Shown: positions 7,285-14,016 of the stretch, one piece after another | Layout of the letters: each line of letters starts with the position of its first letter | Numbering within the stretch: position 1 is the first letter of the stretch | Origin: CAMBDR01 sp046597185 | Lineage (GTDB): Bacteria; Pseudomonadota; Gammaproteobacteria; Burkholderiales; Burkholderiaceae_D | DNA length: 15,319 nt | Assembly: GCA_046597185.1 (NCBI GenBank) | Contig: JBKJLF010000023.1 | Coordinates: 1-15,319 of the forward strand | Direction of reading: 5' to 3' | Program-made: the position numbers and the translations under genes | The notes under the pieces: model-generated | Told to the model about the DNA's origin: nothing | Seen by the model: only the letters and a program-made list of their open reading frames with translations | Database searches by the model: none

Positions 7285-8271
7285 ATGACCACCGAATCCG
7301 CCGCGCAACCTGTTGAGAGCAAGCCCACCTACGACCCGACCGAAAAGCAAAAAGGGGCCAGTAAAACCGCGCGCATCCCGATCAAAATCATTCCGGCGGA
7401 GCGCTTAAAAAAGCCGGATTGGATACGCGTGAAACTGGGTGGTGCGAATTCGCGCTTTGACGAAATCAAAAAAATTCTGCGCGAAAATCAGCTCGTTACC
7501 GTGTGCGAAGAAGCCAGTTGCCCAAATATTGGCGAATGTTTTGGCAAAGGCACGGCCACCTTCATGATTATGGGTGACAAATGCACGCGGCGCTGCCCGT
7601 TTTGCGATGTCGGCCATGGCCGCCCCGACCCGCTGGACCTAAACGAACCCGAAAACCTGGCCAAAACCATTGCCGCTTTAAAGCTGCAATACGTGGTCAT
7701 TACCTCGGTAGACCGCGACGATTTGCGCGATGGCGGTGCTGGCCATTTCGTCACCTGCATCAACCGCACGCGTACACTCTCGCCTGCCACCCGGATCGAA
7801 GTGCTGGTGCCAGACTTTCGTGGTCGCCTCGACAAGGCGCTAACCATTTTTCAGGATGGTTTGCCCGATGTGATGAATCACAATCTGGAAACCGTACCGC
7901 GCCTCTACAAAGAAGCGCGCCCCGGTGCCGATTATCTCCATTCACTGCAATTGCTGCGCGACTTTAAAGCGCGCTACCCCGGCACGGTCACCAAATCCGG
8001 CCTGATGGTGGGTTTGGGTGAAACTGACGAGGAGATTTTGCAAGTCATGCGCGAAATGCGCGAACACCATATCGATATGCTGACCATCGGCCAATATCTG
8101 CAACCCTCCGAAGGGCATTTGCCGGTGCGGCGCTATGTGCACCCGGATGTGTTCAAGATGTTTGAAGAGGAGGCGTACAAAATGGGCTTTGTGCATGCGG
8201 CGGTGGGCGCGATGGTGCGGTCGAGCTACCATGCGGATCAGCAGGCGCATGGGGTGGTGGCGGGGGAATAG
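7285..8271 (+). CDS. lipA: Lipoyl synthase, radical SAM
   Basis: LipA inserts two sulfur atoms into protein-bound octanoyl groups (EC 2.8.1.8), completing the cofactor begun by LipB. The protein is 328 aa. C74, C79 and C85 (CEEASCPNIGEC) bind the auxiliary 4Fe-4S cluster that is sacrificed for sulfur. C100, C104 and C107 (CTRRCPFC) are the radical-SAM cluster ligands. The C-terminal RSSYH at 312-316 supplies the conserved serine ligand. The first 40 residues are a Lys/Pro-rich, probably disordered, extension. The 71-base leader before it has no convincing promoter and only a weak GAG upstream of the ATG, so read-through from lipB is plausible. Confidence 0.97.
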   Translation: MTTESAAQPVESKPTYDPTEKQKGASKTARIPIKIIPAERLKKPDWIRVKLGGANSRFDEIKKILRENQLVTVCEEASCPNIGECFGKGTATFMIMGDKCTRRCPFCDVGHGRPDPLDLNEPENLAKTIAALKLQYVVITSVDRDDLRDGGAGHFVTCINRTRTLSPATRIEVLVPDFRGRLDKALTIFQDGLPDVMNHNLETVPRLYKEARPGADYLHSLQLLRDFKARYPGTVTKSGLMVGLGETDEEILQVMREMREHHIDMLTIGQYLQPSEGHLPVRRYVHPDVFKMFEEEAYKMGFVHAAVGAMVRSSYHADQQAHGVVAGE

Positions 8272-8417
8272 GGTCTAAACAAATCGGTATGCAAACGCTC
8301 AGAAAAGCAAAAAAGCGACTTATTCAGGTTACTGGAAACCCTTCTGTGACGGCGTTTCCGGTAAGAAGTGCTCACGGCGTATTAGTGGGGCGTTTGATTT
8401 AGGCAGGGCCAACAGAA

Positions 8418-8444
8418 AAATGGCCACATTCAAAGTGGCCATTT
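8418..8444. terminator. Hairpin, probable terminator downstream of lipA
   Basis: AAATGGCCAC (8418-8427) and GTGGCCATTT (8435-8444) form a perfect 10-bp stem with a 7-base loop. A-rich sequence precedes it, and only a short T-run (within the stem) follows. It lies about 150 bases after lipA. It could stop transcription from either side, but the weak T-tract makes factor-independent termination uncertain. Confidence 0.55.
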
Positions 8445-8563
8445 GGAATTAGTTTGTTGGGTTGAAGGTGTCCGATGCCTCTCTTTAGCTTCGCCTTATG
8501 GCTTGGTTCAGAATTGCGCAAGCATGTTATACCTCGCTCGCAGCCCTATGTTTTGATCCTCTC

Positions 8564-8605
8564 CCAGGTAACCTGATACTGGTGAAGTTACCAGGCTGAT
8601 TTTTT
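8564..8605 (+). terminator. Probable rho-independent terminator
   Basis: GGTAAC (8567-8572) pairs with GTTACC (8587-8592). The stem extends by CC/GG across one A-A mismatch, and six T residues follow at 8600-8605. Orientation is +, so it would isolate the downstream glucanase promoter from upstream transcription. The 14-base loop and short stem make it moderate in strength. Confidence 0.5.
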
Positions 8606-8706
8606 AAATCATGTTACTTGCATCGGGCTGCACCAAACCAGGGAGCCAAACCACCCAATCTTTGCTGTTGGATGGAGATGACACAACAATATTTTCTTCA
8701 AAGCTA

Positions 8707-8729
8707 TTTCGCACATCTTTTGTGCGAAA
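8707..8729. promoter_or_regulatory. Perfect 9-bp inverted repeat centred near -61, possible activator site
   Basis: TTTCGCACA and TGTGCGAAA flank a 5-base spacer. The centre (8718) is about 61 bases before the predicted transcription start (about 8779), a spacing typical of class I activators. It is not a CRP consensus (TGTGA-N6-TCACA). The GTGC/GCAC core recurs nearby (8728-8733, 8747-8753, 8761-8766), which suggests repeated protein contacts. It could equally be a hairpin with no regulator. Confidence 0.45.
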
Positions 8730-8743
8730 TGCACAAAAAGAGC

Positions 8744-8772
8744 TTGCATGTGCTAAAAGAGTGCACTATTAT
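8744..8772 (+). promoter_or_regulatory. Sigma70 promoter of the modular glucanase gene
   Basis: TTGCAT (8744-8749) and TATTAT (8767-8772) are separated by exactly 17 bases, a good match to the sigma70 consensus. The predicted start is about 8779, giving a leader of about 105 bases. The leader contains a small stem (CCAAG at 8830-8834 with CTTGG at 8839-8843). Confidence 0.7.
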
Positions 8773-8778
8773 GAGGTC

Positions 8779-8792
8779 TGAAAGCGCTTTCA
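8779..8792. promoter_or_regulatory. LacI-family-type operator over the predicted start site
   Basis: TGAAAGCGCTTTCA is a perfect 14-bp palindrome with a central CG, fitting the general LacI/GalR-family operator pattern (TGxxAxCGxTxxCA). It begins at the predicted +1 of the promoter just upstream, a classic position for a repressor. This implies that the glucanase is induced by a glucan-derived sugar. The regulator gene is not in the window. Confidence 0.7.
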
Positions 8793-8883
8793 AACCAAAA
8801 AATCAGCGTTTTCATCTATTGGTCTCTTGCCAAGTGCGCTTGGTGAGTGGCTACCCTTTGACTTGAGTTTTGGAGACTCCATA

Positions 8884-11800
8884 ATGAACAACAGTCGCTA
8901 CAGGCAGCATTTAATCCCTGCGATTTGGCTCGCCGCCATCGCACTCTTTTTATCTTTCTGGTCGCAACAAGCGCGTGCCGCAGACTTTACTGCTGGCATT
9001 GAAAACAACAATGGCGTGGTCACGCTGTGGTTTGCCTCGAACGTCAACACCTCGTGGGTGAATGCGCATTACAACGTCAATGCGGGCGCGCAGCAAAACC
9101 TGCCCATGACCTTGAACACCACCCGCCATCGCTTTGAAACCACGGTGGCGGCCAGCCTGGGCCAAACCGTCAATTATGCCTTCACCTATGATAACGGCGG
9201 CCCCGCCTTTGATTCGCCCTGGGCTTCGGCGCTGGTGGACCTTGGCAATAAAGTTGCCGCGCCCACTTTTACCCCGCCGCCGGGCAATTACACCACCAGC
9301 CAAAACGTGGTGGTGAGTAGCGCCACCGCCGGTGCCAGCTTGCTATGTTCGATTGATGGCGGCGCGCAAGCAGCTTGCCCCAATCCGGTGGTTGTGAGCA
9401 AAACCAGCAAAATAACCGCCATTGCCAGCAAAAGTGGCATGACCAGTTCCGATAGCATCAGCGCCAGCTACACCATTGGTGCCGTCACCGGGCCATTTAC
9501 CCAAGGCGTGCAAGACAACGCCAGCAGCGCAATCATTTGGTTTGCGCCCAACCCGAGTGCTTCCTGGGTGGATTTGCACTACGTTGTGAATAACGGCGCG
9601 CAGCAAAATGTGCGCATGGCGCTGGTGAATGGCCGCTACGAGCAAACCGTGCCCGCCACCGCAGGCGCAGCCTTATCGATTACGTATTCGTTCACTTATT
9701 TTGGCCAAAACGGTGCGGTGGATAGCCCCAGCTTTACTTGGGTACGTGGCGGCGGCAGTGGGGGCAAAGTGGCCACCCCGGTGTTTAGCCCTGCACCCGG
9801 CACTTTTACTTCTGCCCAAACGCTGACCATTACCAGTGCCACCACGGGTGCCAGCCTGTGTGTTACGCTCAATGGCGCTACGCCCAATAAAACCAATTGC
9901 GCTACGGCACCGTATGTGGTGTCCGCTGCCAGCACCACCGTTAAAGCACTGGCCTATAAAACCGGTTTGCTTGACTCCGATGTGAAATCGGGCGTCTATC
10001 AGGTTAACGCCTGCACCGATTGTTTTGCCAACGGTGTGGTAGAAGATGGTGCCACCGCCAAGGCCTGGATGAAGCCTGGCTGGCAATTGACGACGGGCAT
10101 TGTGCATTATTTCGTCACCTCCAGCACGGGCGTAAAATCGCCCCAGCGTGATGAACCGATGCTCTTTAACAGCACCTTGCAGCGCTGGGAATCGAATCTG
10201 ATCAGCCCTTTGACGACCGGCGACACCATCAGCTATTTCTTTACCTATTCCGTGCCAGCGGGTGGCAATAAAGATAGCGCCGTGTTCACTTACAAAGTGT
10301 GTGGTGACGTGCCCGATTCACCCGCCTGCCCCAGCCCGGTGGCCAAACCCGTGTATAGCCCGGTTGGCGGCATCTATACCAGCAGCCAGCAAGTGACTTT
10401 AAGCCTGGCAGCGGGTGTTGATCCGGCTGCAAAAATCTATTACACCCTCGATGGCAGCGCGCCGACCACCAGCTCCGCCCAATATCTGGCAGGCCGCCCG
10501 ATTGCGGTAACGAGTGCCGTGACAATTAACGCCATCACGGTATTGCCAAACCAGTTGCAATCGCGCCGCGCCAGCGAAACCTATGACGTAAAAGTGTCTT
10601 GCACCACCTGCCCGGTGGCGGCACCCACCTTCTCGCATGCAACCGGCACCTATAACACGGTGATTGGCGTGAATCTGTTGACCGCGACCACCGGTGCCAC
10701 CGTGCATTACACCCTTGATGGTTCCACCCCGACCGCCGCATCGCCACAGTTTTATGGCGCGATCTGGATGCGCAACACCAATCTGGGTGCCACCACCACG
10801 CTCAAAGCCATCGCCACCAAAGACGGCAAGGATTCTGCGGTGGTCTCACGCACTTACACCATCACGGCCAATAATTCCAGCACCTGGGATGGCAAGACCA
10901 CCTTTAACATCGTCAATGGCACGGGTGGCAAGTACAGCGATGACCAAGTTTATTTCATGATCATCGGCATCGACTGGGATACGCGCCAATTCGTGCATGT
11001 GGATATGCGCGGCAACCTGATTCCAATGAGCACCGCCGACAATACCGTGCCCGTACCAAATCGCCCGACCGGTTACGCCAACTACAATATCAGCCTAGCG
11101 CAAACCAAATCGATCACGATTCCACCGATCGAATCGGCGCGCATCTACATGAGCGTGGGCAAACCGGTGTTAATCCAGGTCAATACCAATGATTTGGGCA
11201 AAGTGGCTTATGCCGGGCCGGATTTGGGCAATTCGACCGATCCTAATCTGGGCGTGACCTTTGACTTTGGCGAATTCAACATCAACAAGCCCAACAGCGA
11301 CTTCCCCGGTATTTTCGTCAATACCAGCCGGGTGGATTTGTTTGGCTTGCCGCTGAAATTAAACGTCACCGGCCTGGATGGTTTCAACGCCACGGTGGGC
11401 GAATCGCTGGAAGAATCACGCGATGAATTGTTTGCCCGCTATATTTTGGAAACCCCGGCAGAATTCCGTGGTCTGGCGCAAGCACCGTACTCGCCAATGC
11501 GTATTATTTCCCCCGGCCATGCCAGCTTTGACGATGGCGTCAACGTCAAAACCCATGCGCAGGATCGCACTCGCGGTGCCAATGCTTCGTATCTGGATAG
11601 CTATATCACGCAAATTTGGGAGTCGTATAAAACCCGTGATCTGGTCATGAACTTGCAAAACGGCTGGCCGACCTTTACCGGGCGGGTGGGTGCGGATAAT
11701 ATCTTGCGCTTTAGCGATGGCCAGGGCAGCTACAACATCAATGGCCGCCCCAGCACCACGGAAGTGATGTTGGGCAATGGTGTGTTGGATGATGCCAGCG

Positions 11801-12078
11801 GCACCACCGACCGTGCTTCGCACGACAAGCAACTGCAATTGCAAGCCCAGGTGTGCGCTGCCTTAAACCGCCATGTGGCCGAGCAAAGTTTTGACAAATG
11901 GTGGAATGCTGCATTCTTCTACCCTGCCGGCTCCACATCCAACTGGTTCGTCAAGTTCTGGCATAGCCACAGCTTGAATGGTTTGGCCTATGGTTTCTCG
12001 TATGATGACGTGGGCGGCCACAGCCCATCCATCTACACGCCGTCACCTATTGCGGTAACTTACACCATTGGTAAATGA
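8884..12078 (+). CDS. Secreted modular beta-1,3-glucanase, GH64 with CBM56-like modules
   Basis: The 1064-aa precursor has a signal peptide (residues 1-32, cleavage after ARA). CBM56-like beta-1,3-glucan-binding modules lie at about 34-120, 204-288 and 378-472; the first two share WFA-N-x(3-4)-SWV-x-x-HY and QQN, and the third is more divergent. Chitobiase-C-terminal-like (CHB_HEX_C) modules sit at about 124-197, 295-373, 488-568 and 579-660, the last two with YTLDGS-PT. The C-terminus (about 668-1064) is a GH64 domain; this family releases laminaripentaose from beta-1,3-glucan. FDFGEF (Glu797) and NTSRVDLFG (Asp818) are the likely catalytic pair. ATG 8884 is chosen for GGAG at 8872-8875 and the signal peptide; longer frames upstream cross the promoter. 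CxxC motifs at C377/C380 and C573/C576 mark module borders. Likely substrates are fungal or algal glucans. Confidence 0.88.
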   Translation: MNNSRYRQHLIPAIWLAAIALFLSFWSQQARAADFTAGIENNNGVVTLWFASNVNTSWVNAHYNVNAGAQQNLPMTLNTTRHRFETTVAASLGQTVNYAFTYDNGGPAFDSPWASALVDLGNKVAAPTFTPPPGNYTTSQNVVVSSATAGASLLCSIDGGAQAACPNPVVVSKTSKITAIASKSGMTSSDSISASYTIGAVTGPFTQGVQDNASSAIIWFAPNPSASWVDLHYVVNNGAQQNVRMALVNGRYEQTVPATAGAALSITYSFTYFGQNGAVDSPSFTWVRGGGSGGKVATPVFSPAPGTFTSAQTLTITSATTGASLCVTLNGATPNKTNCATAPYVVSAASTTVKALAYKTGLLDSDVKSGVYQVNACTDCFANGVVEDGATAKAWMKPGWQLTTGIVHYFVTSSTGVKSPQRDEPMLFNSTLQRWESNLISPLTTGDTISYFFTYSVPAGGNKDSAVFTYKVCGDVPDSPACPSPVAKPVYSPVGGIYTSSQQVTLSLAAGVDPAAKIYYTLDGSAPTTSSAQYLAGRPIAVTSAVTINAITVLPNQLQSRRASETYDVKVSCTTCPVAAPTFSHATGTYNTVIGVNLLTATTGATVHYTLDGSTPTAASPQFYGAIWMRNTNLGATTTLKAIATKDGKDSAVVSRTYTITANNSSTWDGKTTFNIVNGTGGKYSDDQVYFMIIGIDWDTRQFVHVDMRGNLIPMSTADNTVPVPNRPTGYANYNISLAQTKSITIPPIESARIYMSVGKPVLIQVNTNDLGKVAYAGPDLGNSTDPNLGVTFDFGEFNINKPNSDFPGIFVNTSRVDLFGLPLKLNVTGLDGFNATVGESLEESRDELFARYILETPAEFRGLAQAPYSPMRIISPGHASFDDGVNVKTHAQDRTRGANASYLDSYITQIWESYKTRDLVMNLQNGWPTFTGRVGADNILRFSDGQGSYNINGRPSTTEVMLGNGVLDDASGTTDRASHDKQLQLQAQVCAALNRHVAEQSFDKWWNAAFFYPAGSTSNWFVKFWHSHSLNGLAYGFSYDDVGGHSPSIYTPSPIAVTYTIGK

Positions 12079-12122
12079 TGTCTCCCTAAGTCCATGATAA
12101 GCCCGTGACTTGGTTTTCAAAC

Positions 12123-12147
12123 CCGCCCAATTCGGCGGTTTTTTTTT
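12123..12147 (+). terminator. Rho-independent terminator of the glucanase gene
   Basis: CCGCC (12123-12127) pairs with GGCGG (12134-12138) around a 6-base loop, followed by nine T residues (12139-12147). It is 45 bases after the glucanase stop and in the right orientation. Confidence 0.85.
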
Positions 12148-12152
12148 CGCCG

Positions 12153-12161
12153 TGCTATGAT
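12153..12161 (+). promoter_or_regulatory. Extended -10 promoter for the LysE/RhtB gene
   Basis: TGCTATGAT contains TGn followed by TATGAT, an extended -10 motif, 29 bases before the ATG at 12191. There is no -35 match because the terminator stem occupies that position, which fits an extended -10 promoter. Confidence 0.45.
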
Positions 12162-12190
12162 AGTTGCCCGATTTGCTTGAAGGAAATTGT

Positions 12191-12841
12191 ATGTTTGGCA
12201 CCCAGCATTTGGCATTGTTTATCACGGCGGGTATTTTGCTCAATATCACGCCCGGCCCGGATTCGCTTTTGGTCATGGCGAGAACGGCGGGGCAGGGTTG
12301 GCGCGCCGGTTCGGTAGCGGCGTTGGGTATCGGCACGGGTTGTTTGGTACATATTTTGGCGGCGGCGTTGGGTTTATCGGCATTGTTGAATACCTCGGCG
12401 ATGGCGTTTAGCATTATCAAATATTTGGGGGCGGCGTATTTGCTGTATGTGGGCGTGACCATGATGTTAAGCCGGGCGCGCCAGACAGATGCTGGACAAG
12501 TGAATACGCAAGCACCTGGGCTCAGTTATCGCAAAATATTTGTGCAAGGTTTGCTCACCAATGCGCTCAATCCCAAAGTGGCCTTGTTTTTTCTGGCCTT
12601 TGTACCGCAATTTATCAGCGCCCAGGCGGACAATAAGCCGCTGGCGTTTATTGTGCTGGGTTTGATTTTTAATCTGAACGCCATGCTGTGGTGCCACTTT
12701 TTGGTATTGTTCACCGCGCTGGCGCGCAAGAAAATGGGGCAGCGGGCGAGTAATGGCAAGTTGGTGGCGTGGTTGAACCGCACGATTGGGGTGATGTTTG
12801 TGTCCTTTGGGGTGAAGTTGGCGTTGGCTGAGCGGGGGTAG
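12191..12841 (+). CDS. LysE/RhtB-family amino-acid exporter
   Basis: This 216-aa inner-membrane protein of the LysE/RhtB family exports amino acids or related metabolites by proton exchange; the substrate cannot be told from sequence. The hallmark ITPGPDSLLV is at 19-28 and NALNPKVALFFLAFVPQF at 124-141. Hydrophobic segments lie at about 6-28, 41-66, 72-93, 115-142, 150-176 and 194-212, the usual six. ATG 12191 has AAGGA 6 bases upstream; a TTG at 12164 would add nine non-membrane residues and is rejected. It is a single gene with its own promoter and converges on mazF, 17 bases away. Confidence 0.9.
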   Translation: MFGTQHLALFITAGILLNITPGPDSLLVMARTAGQGWRAGSVAALGIGTGCLVHILAAALGLSALLNTSAMAFSIIKYLGAAYLLYVGVTMMLSRARQTDAGQVNTQAPGLSYRKIFVQGLLTNALNPKVALFFLAFVPQFISAQADNKPLAFIVLGLIFNLNAMLWCHFLVLFTALARKKMGQRASNGKLVAWLNRTIGVMFVSFGVKLALAERG

Positions 12842-12858
12842 GGATCGGGTGATGGTCC

Positions 12859-13179
12859 TCAGATGGCAAACACTTGTTGCAGCGTTTGCAAAGTCGCATC
12901 CAGTGTTTTGCTATCCAGCGCGCCAAACTTGCTTGCCAAGTGGGTTTTATCGACAGTTCTGATTTGATCCAGCAAAATCAATCCCTGCTTACCGCCATGT
13001 GCAACCGGGATGCGAAATGGTGCGGCTTTATTACCGGTTGCCATCGGGGCGATGATGACGGTGCGCAAATGGTTGTGCATTTCTGGTGGCGAGATAATGA
13101 CACAGGGCCGGGATTTTTGGATTTCGCTGCCGACTGTTGGGTCAAGATTGACAAGCCAAATTTCACCGCGCCTTACCAT
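12859..13179 (-). CDS. mazF: MazF/PemK-type endoribonuclease toxin
   Basis: This 106-aa toxin is of the MazF/PemK/CcdB superfamily, which cuts RNA at short sequences. RRGEIWLVNLDPTVGSE at the N-terminus, KSRPCVIIS at 22-30, and IAPMATG at 43-49 are the family motifs. Arg24 and Thr48 are the catalytic positions in characterised MazF proteins, so it should be active. The start ATG overlaps the mazE stop by 7 bases, with GAGGA just upstream, the usual antitoxin-toxin coupling. It converges with the LysE/RhtB gene. Confidence 0.93.
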   Translation of the reverse strand: MVRRGEIWLVNLDPTVGSEIQKSRPCVIISPPEMHNHLRTVIIAPMATGNKAAPFRIPVAHGGKQGLILLDQIRTVDKTHLASKFGALDSKTLDATLQTLQQVFAI

Positions 13180-13421
13180 ACCAGTTCCTCGTCCATTTCA
13201 TTGGCAAAGTTAGGCATCAACAAGGCATCATCCCCTGCGTCGGCCAAAGCTTGGCTGGCCTCGGCCCAGCCACTGCGGGGTGGTTTGGCAGGTTGGCGTA
13301 ATACCAATGCGCCATCTTCCACAGTGAGTTCTGCTTCGGCTTCCAAGCCCGCTTGCAGCAATATGGCAGCAGGAATAATCAAGCCTTTTGAATTGCCGAT
13401 TTGGCGAATGGCGATACGCAT
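13173..13421 (-). CDS. mazE: MazE-type antitoxin
   Basis: This 82-aa antitoxin has an N-terminal SpoVT/AbrB DNA-binding domain (about residues 3-45, MRIAIRQIGNSKGLIIP) and an acidic C-terminal tail ending DEELVW that would wrap the toxin. AAGGAG (plus-strand CTCCTT at 13429-13434) lies 7 bases before the ATG. It is the first gene of the pair, as expected. MazE-type proteins usually repress their own promoter, but I see no clear operator palindrome. Confidence 0.92.
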   Translation of the reverse strand: MRIAIRQIGNSKGLIIPAAILLQAGLEAEAELTVEDGALVLRQPAKPPRSGWAEASQALADAGDDALLMPNFANEMDEELVW

Positions 13422-13447
13422 GTTATTTCTCCTTGATGAGTTCGACT

Positions 13448-13477
13448 ATTGTAGCCTAGTTCTATTTTTAATGGCAA
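13448..13477 (-). promoter_or_regulatory. Promoter of mazEF
   Basis: Read on the - strand, TTGCCA (13477-13472) and TACAAT (13453-13448) are separated by 18 bases, a good sigma70 promoter ending 26 bases before the mazE ATG. Confidence 0.6.
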
Positions 13478-13622
13478 CAATGTTATAACTTTTTTTGCGT
13501 TGCCCATGCACCCGATGCGATTAAAATGGTTATCAGCAATAACGAATAAAATGGTGAATTGCTTGTATTTTTCTGTTATTATCGATTGGAAATTCTTGTA
13601 ACCAATCTTGCAATGGCCAACA

Positions 13623-13628
13623 TATAAT
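13623..13628 (+). promoter_or_regulatory. Consensus -10 hexamer upstream of the truncated ORF
   Basis: TATAAT is a perfect -10, 28 bases before ATG 13657. The best -35-like TTGTAA (13596-13601) is 21 bases upstream, too far for a normal sigma70 spacer, so this is tentative. The 223-base gap between mazE and this ORF is AT-rich and holds both divergent promoters. Confidence 0.35.
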
Positions 13629-13656
13629 AAAATTTTAACAAAATTTGCCGCTGGCG

Positions 13657-13953
13657 ATGCCACCATTCGGCCTAAGCCCGGCAGAGGTTGACTTGCAGAG
13701 TCGCAATGTACTGAGTCTTGCCAATGTATTAAAAAATTATAGTAAACAACATGTTATTGCCTTGGTTGCCGGGATGCTGACGGTGCCAAAATTCCAAGCA
13801 AATTGTTACCGTCTTGAAATGCTCATCCACTTGGCGGTTGCGAATTGCAGTGGCAAAACAAAGCCAACACGCCAACATATAATGAACTGGTTGAATCGTC
13901 AGCTTGGTGATCACGTTGCAATGATGGAAGACCCGGTTGAAGGGTCGCGATAG
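13657..13953 (+). pseudogene. N-terminal part of an unknown protein, cut by a group II intron
   Basis: The frame encodes 98 residues from ATG 13657 (a TTG at 13645 would add four). I do not recognise the family. The sequence looks like a soluble helical N-terminal domain (SLANVLKNYSKQHVIALVAG; then LEMLIHLAVANC; then HIMNWLNRQLG). It ends EDPVEGSR, where the last two or three residues are read from the group II intron 3' end, so the native protein almost certainly continued beyond EDPVE or EDPVEG. The intron lies antisense to the gene and cannot be spliced from this transcript. The rest of the gene is not seen in the 89 bases after the intron remnant. No strong ribosome binding site is visible. 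Confidence 0.55.
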
Positions 13954-14016
13954 GGACAGGAATCACCTCCCGCCCCCCGCACAGATCCCTGCGAGCGGAA
14001 CTACCGCACAAGGCTC
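13944..14016 (-). ncRNA. Group II intron domains V and VI
   Basis: Read on the - strand, 14016-13984 is a 33-nt domain V beginning GAGCC, which carries the catalytic AGC triad, with a GCGG/CCGC distal stem and the closing GGGATC strand. Domain VI follows (13983-13944), a G-rich strand (GCGGGAGG) and a C-rich strand (CCTGTCCC) around a short loop, ending CGCGAC. The pattern closely resembles proteobacterial group II introns. The exact bulged adenosine was not assigned. Confidence 0.8.

Larger units (their letters stand above)
8272..8706. other. Gene-free stretch between lipA and the glucanase control region
   Basis: No convincing gene was found. A 37-codon frame on the + strand (8289-8402, MQTLRKAKKRLIQV at the start) lacks a ribosome binding site and is probably chance. 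Two hairpins are present and are listed separately. An 82-codon frame starting at 8618 runs through the promoter and leader of the next gene and shows no protein-like pattern. Base composition is less GC-rich than the flanking genes. Confidence 0.6.

Noticed and set aside
8289..8402. 37-codon + strand frame with a basic N-terminus
   Set aside because: No ribosome binding site, no recognisable pattern, and it lies in a stretch otherwise occupied by hairpins; too short to support.
8707..8766. Repeated GTGC/GCAC motifs as a CRISPR or iteron array
   Set aside because: Units are too short and irregular, with no regular spacers; better read as regulatory half-sites.
8618..8866. 82-codon frame upstream of the glucanase
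   Set aside because: It runs through the promoter, operator and leader of the glucanase gene and its composition is not protein-like.
12187..12411. Gly-rich + strand frame in the LysE/RhtB gene
   Set aside because: Out-of-frame reading of a clear membrane transporter.
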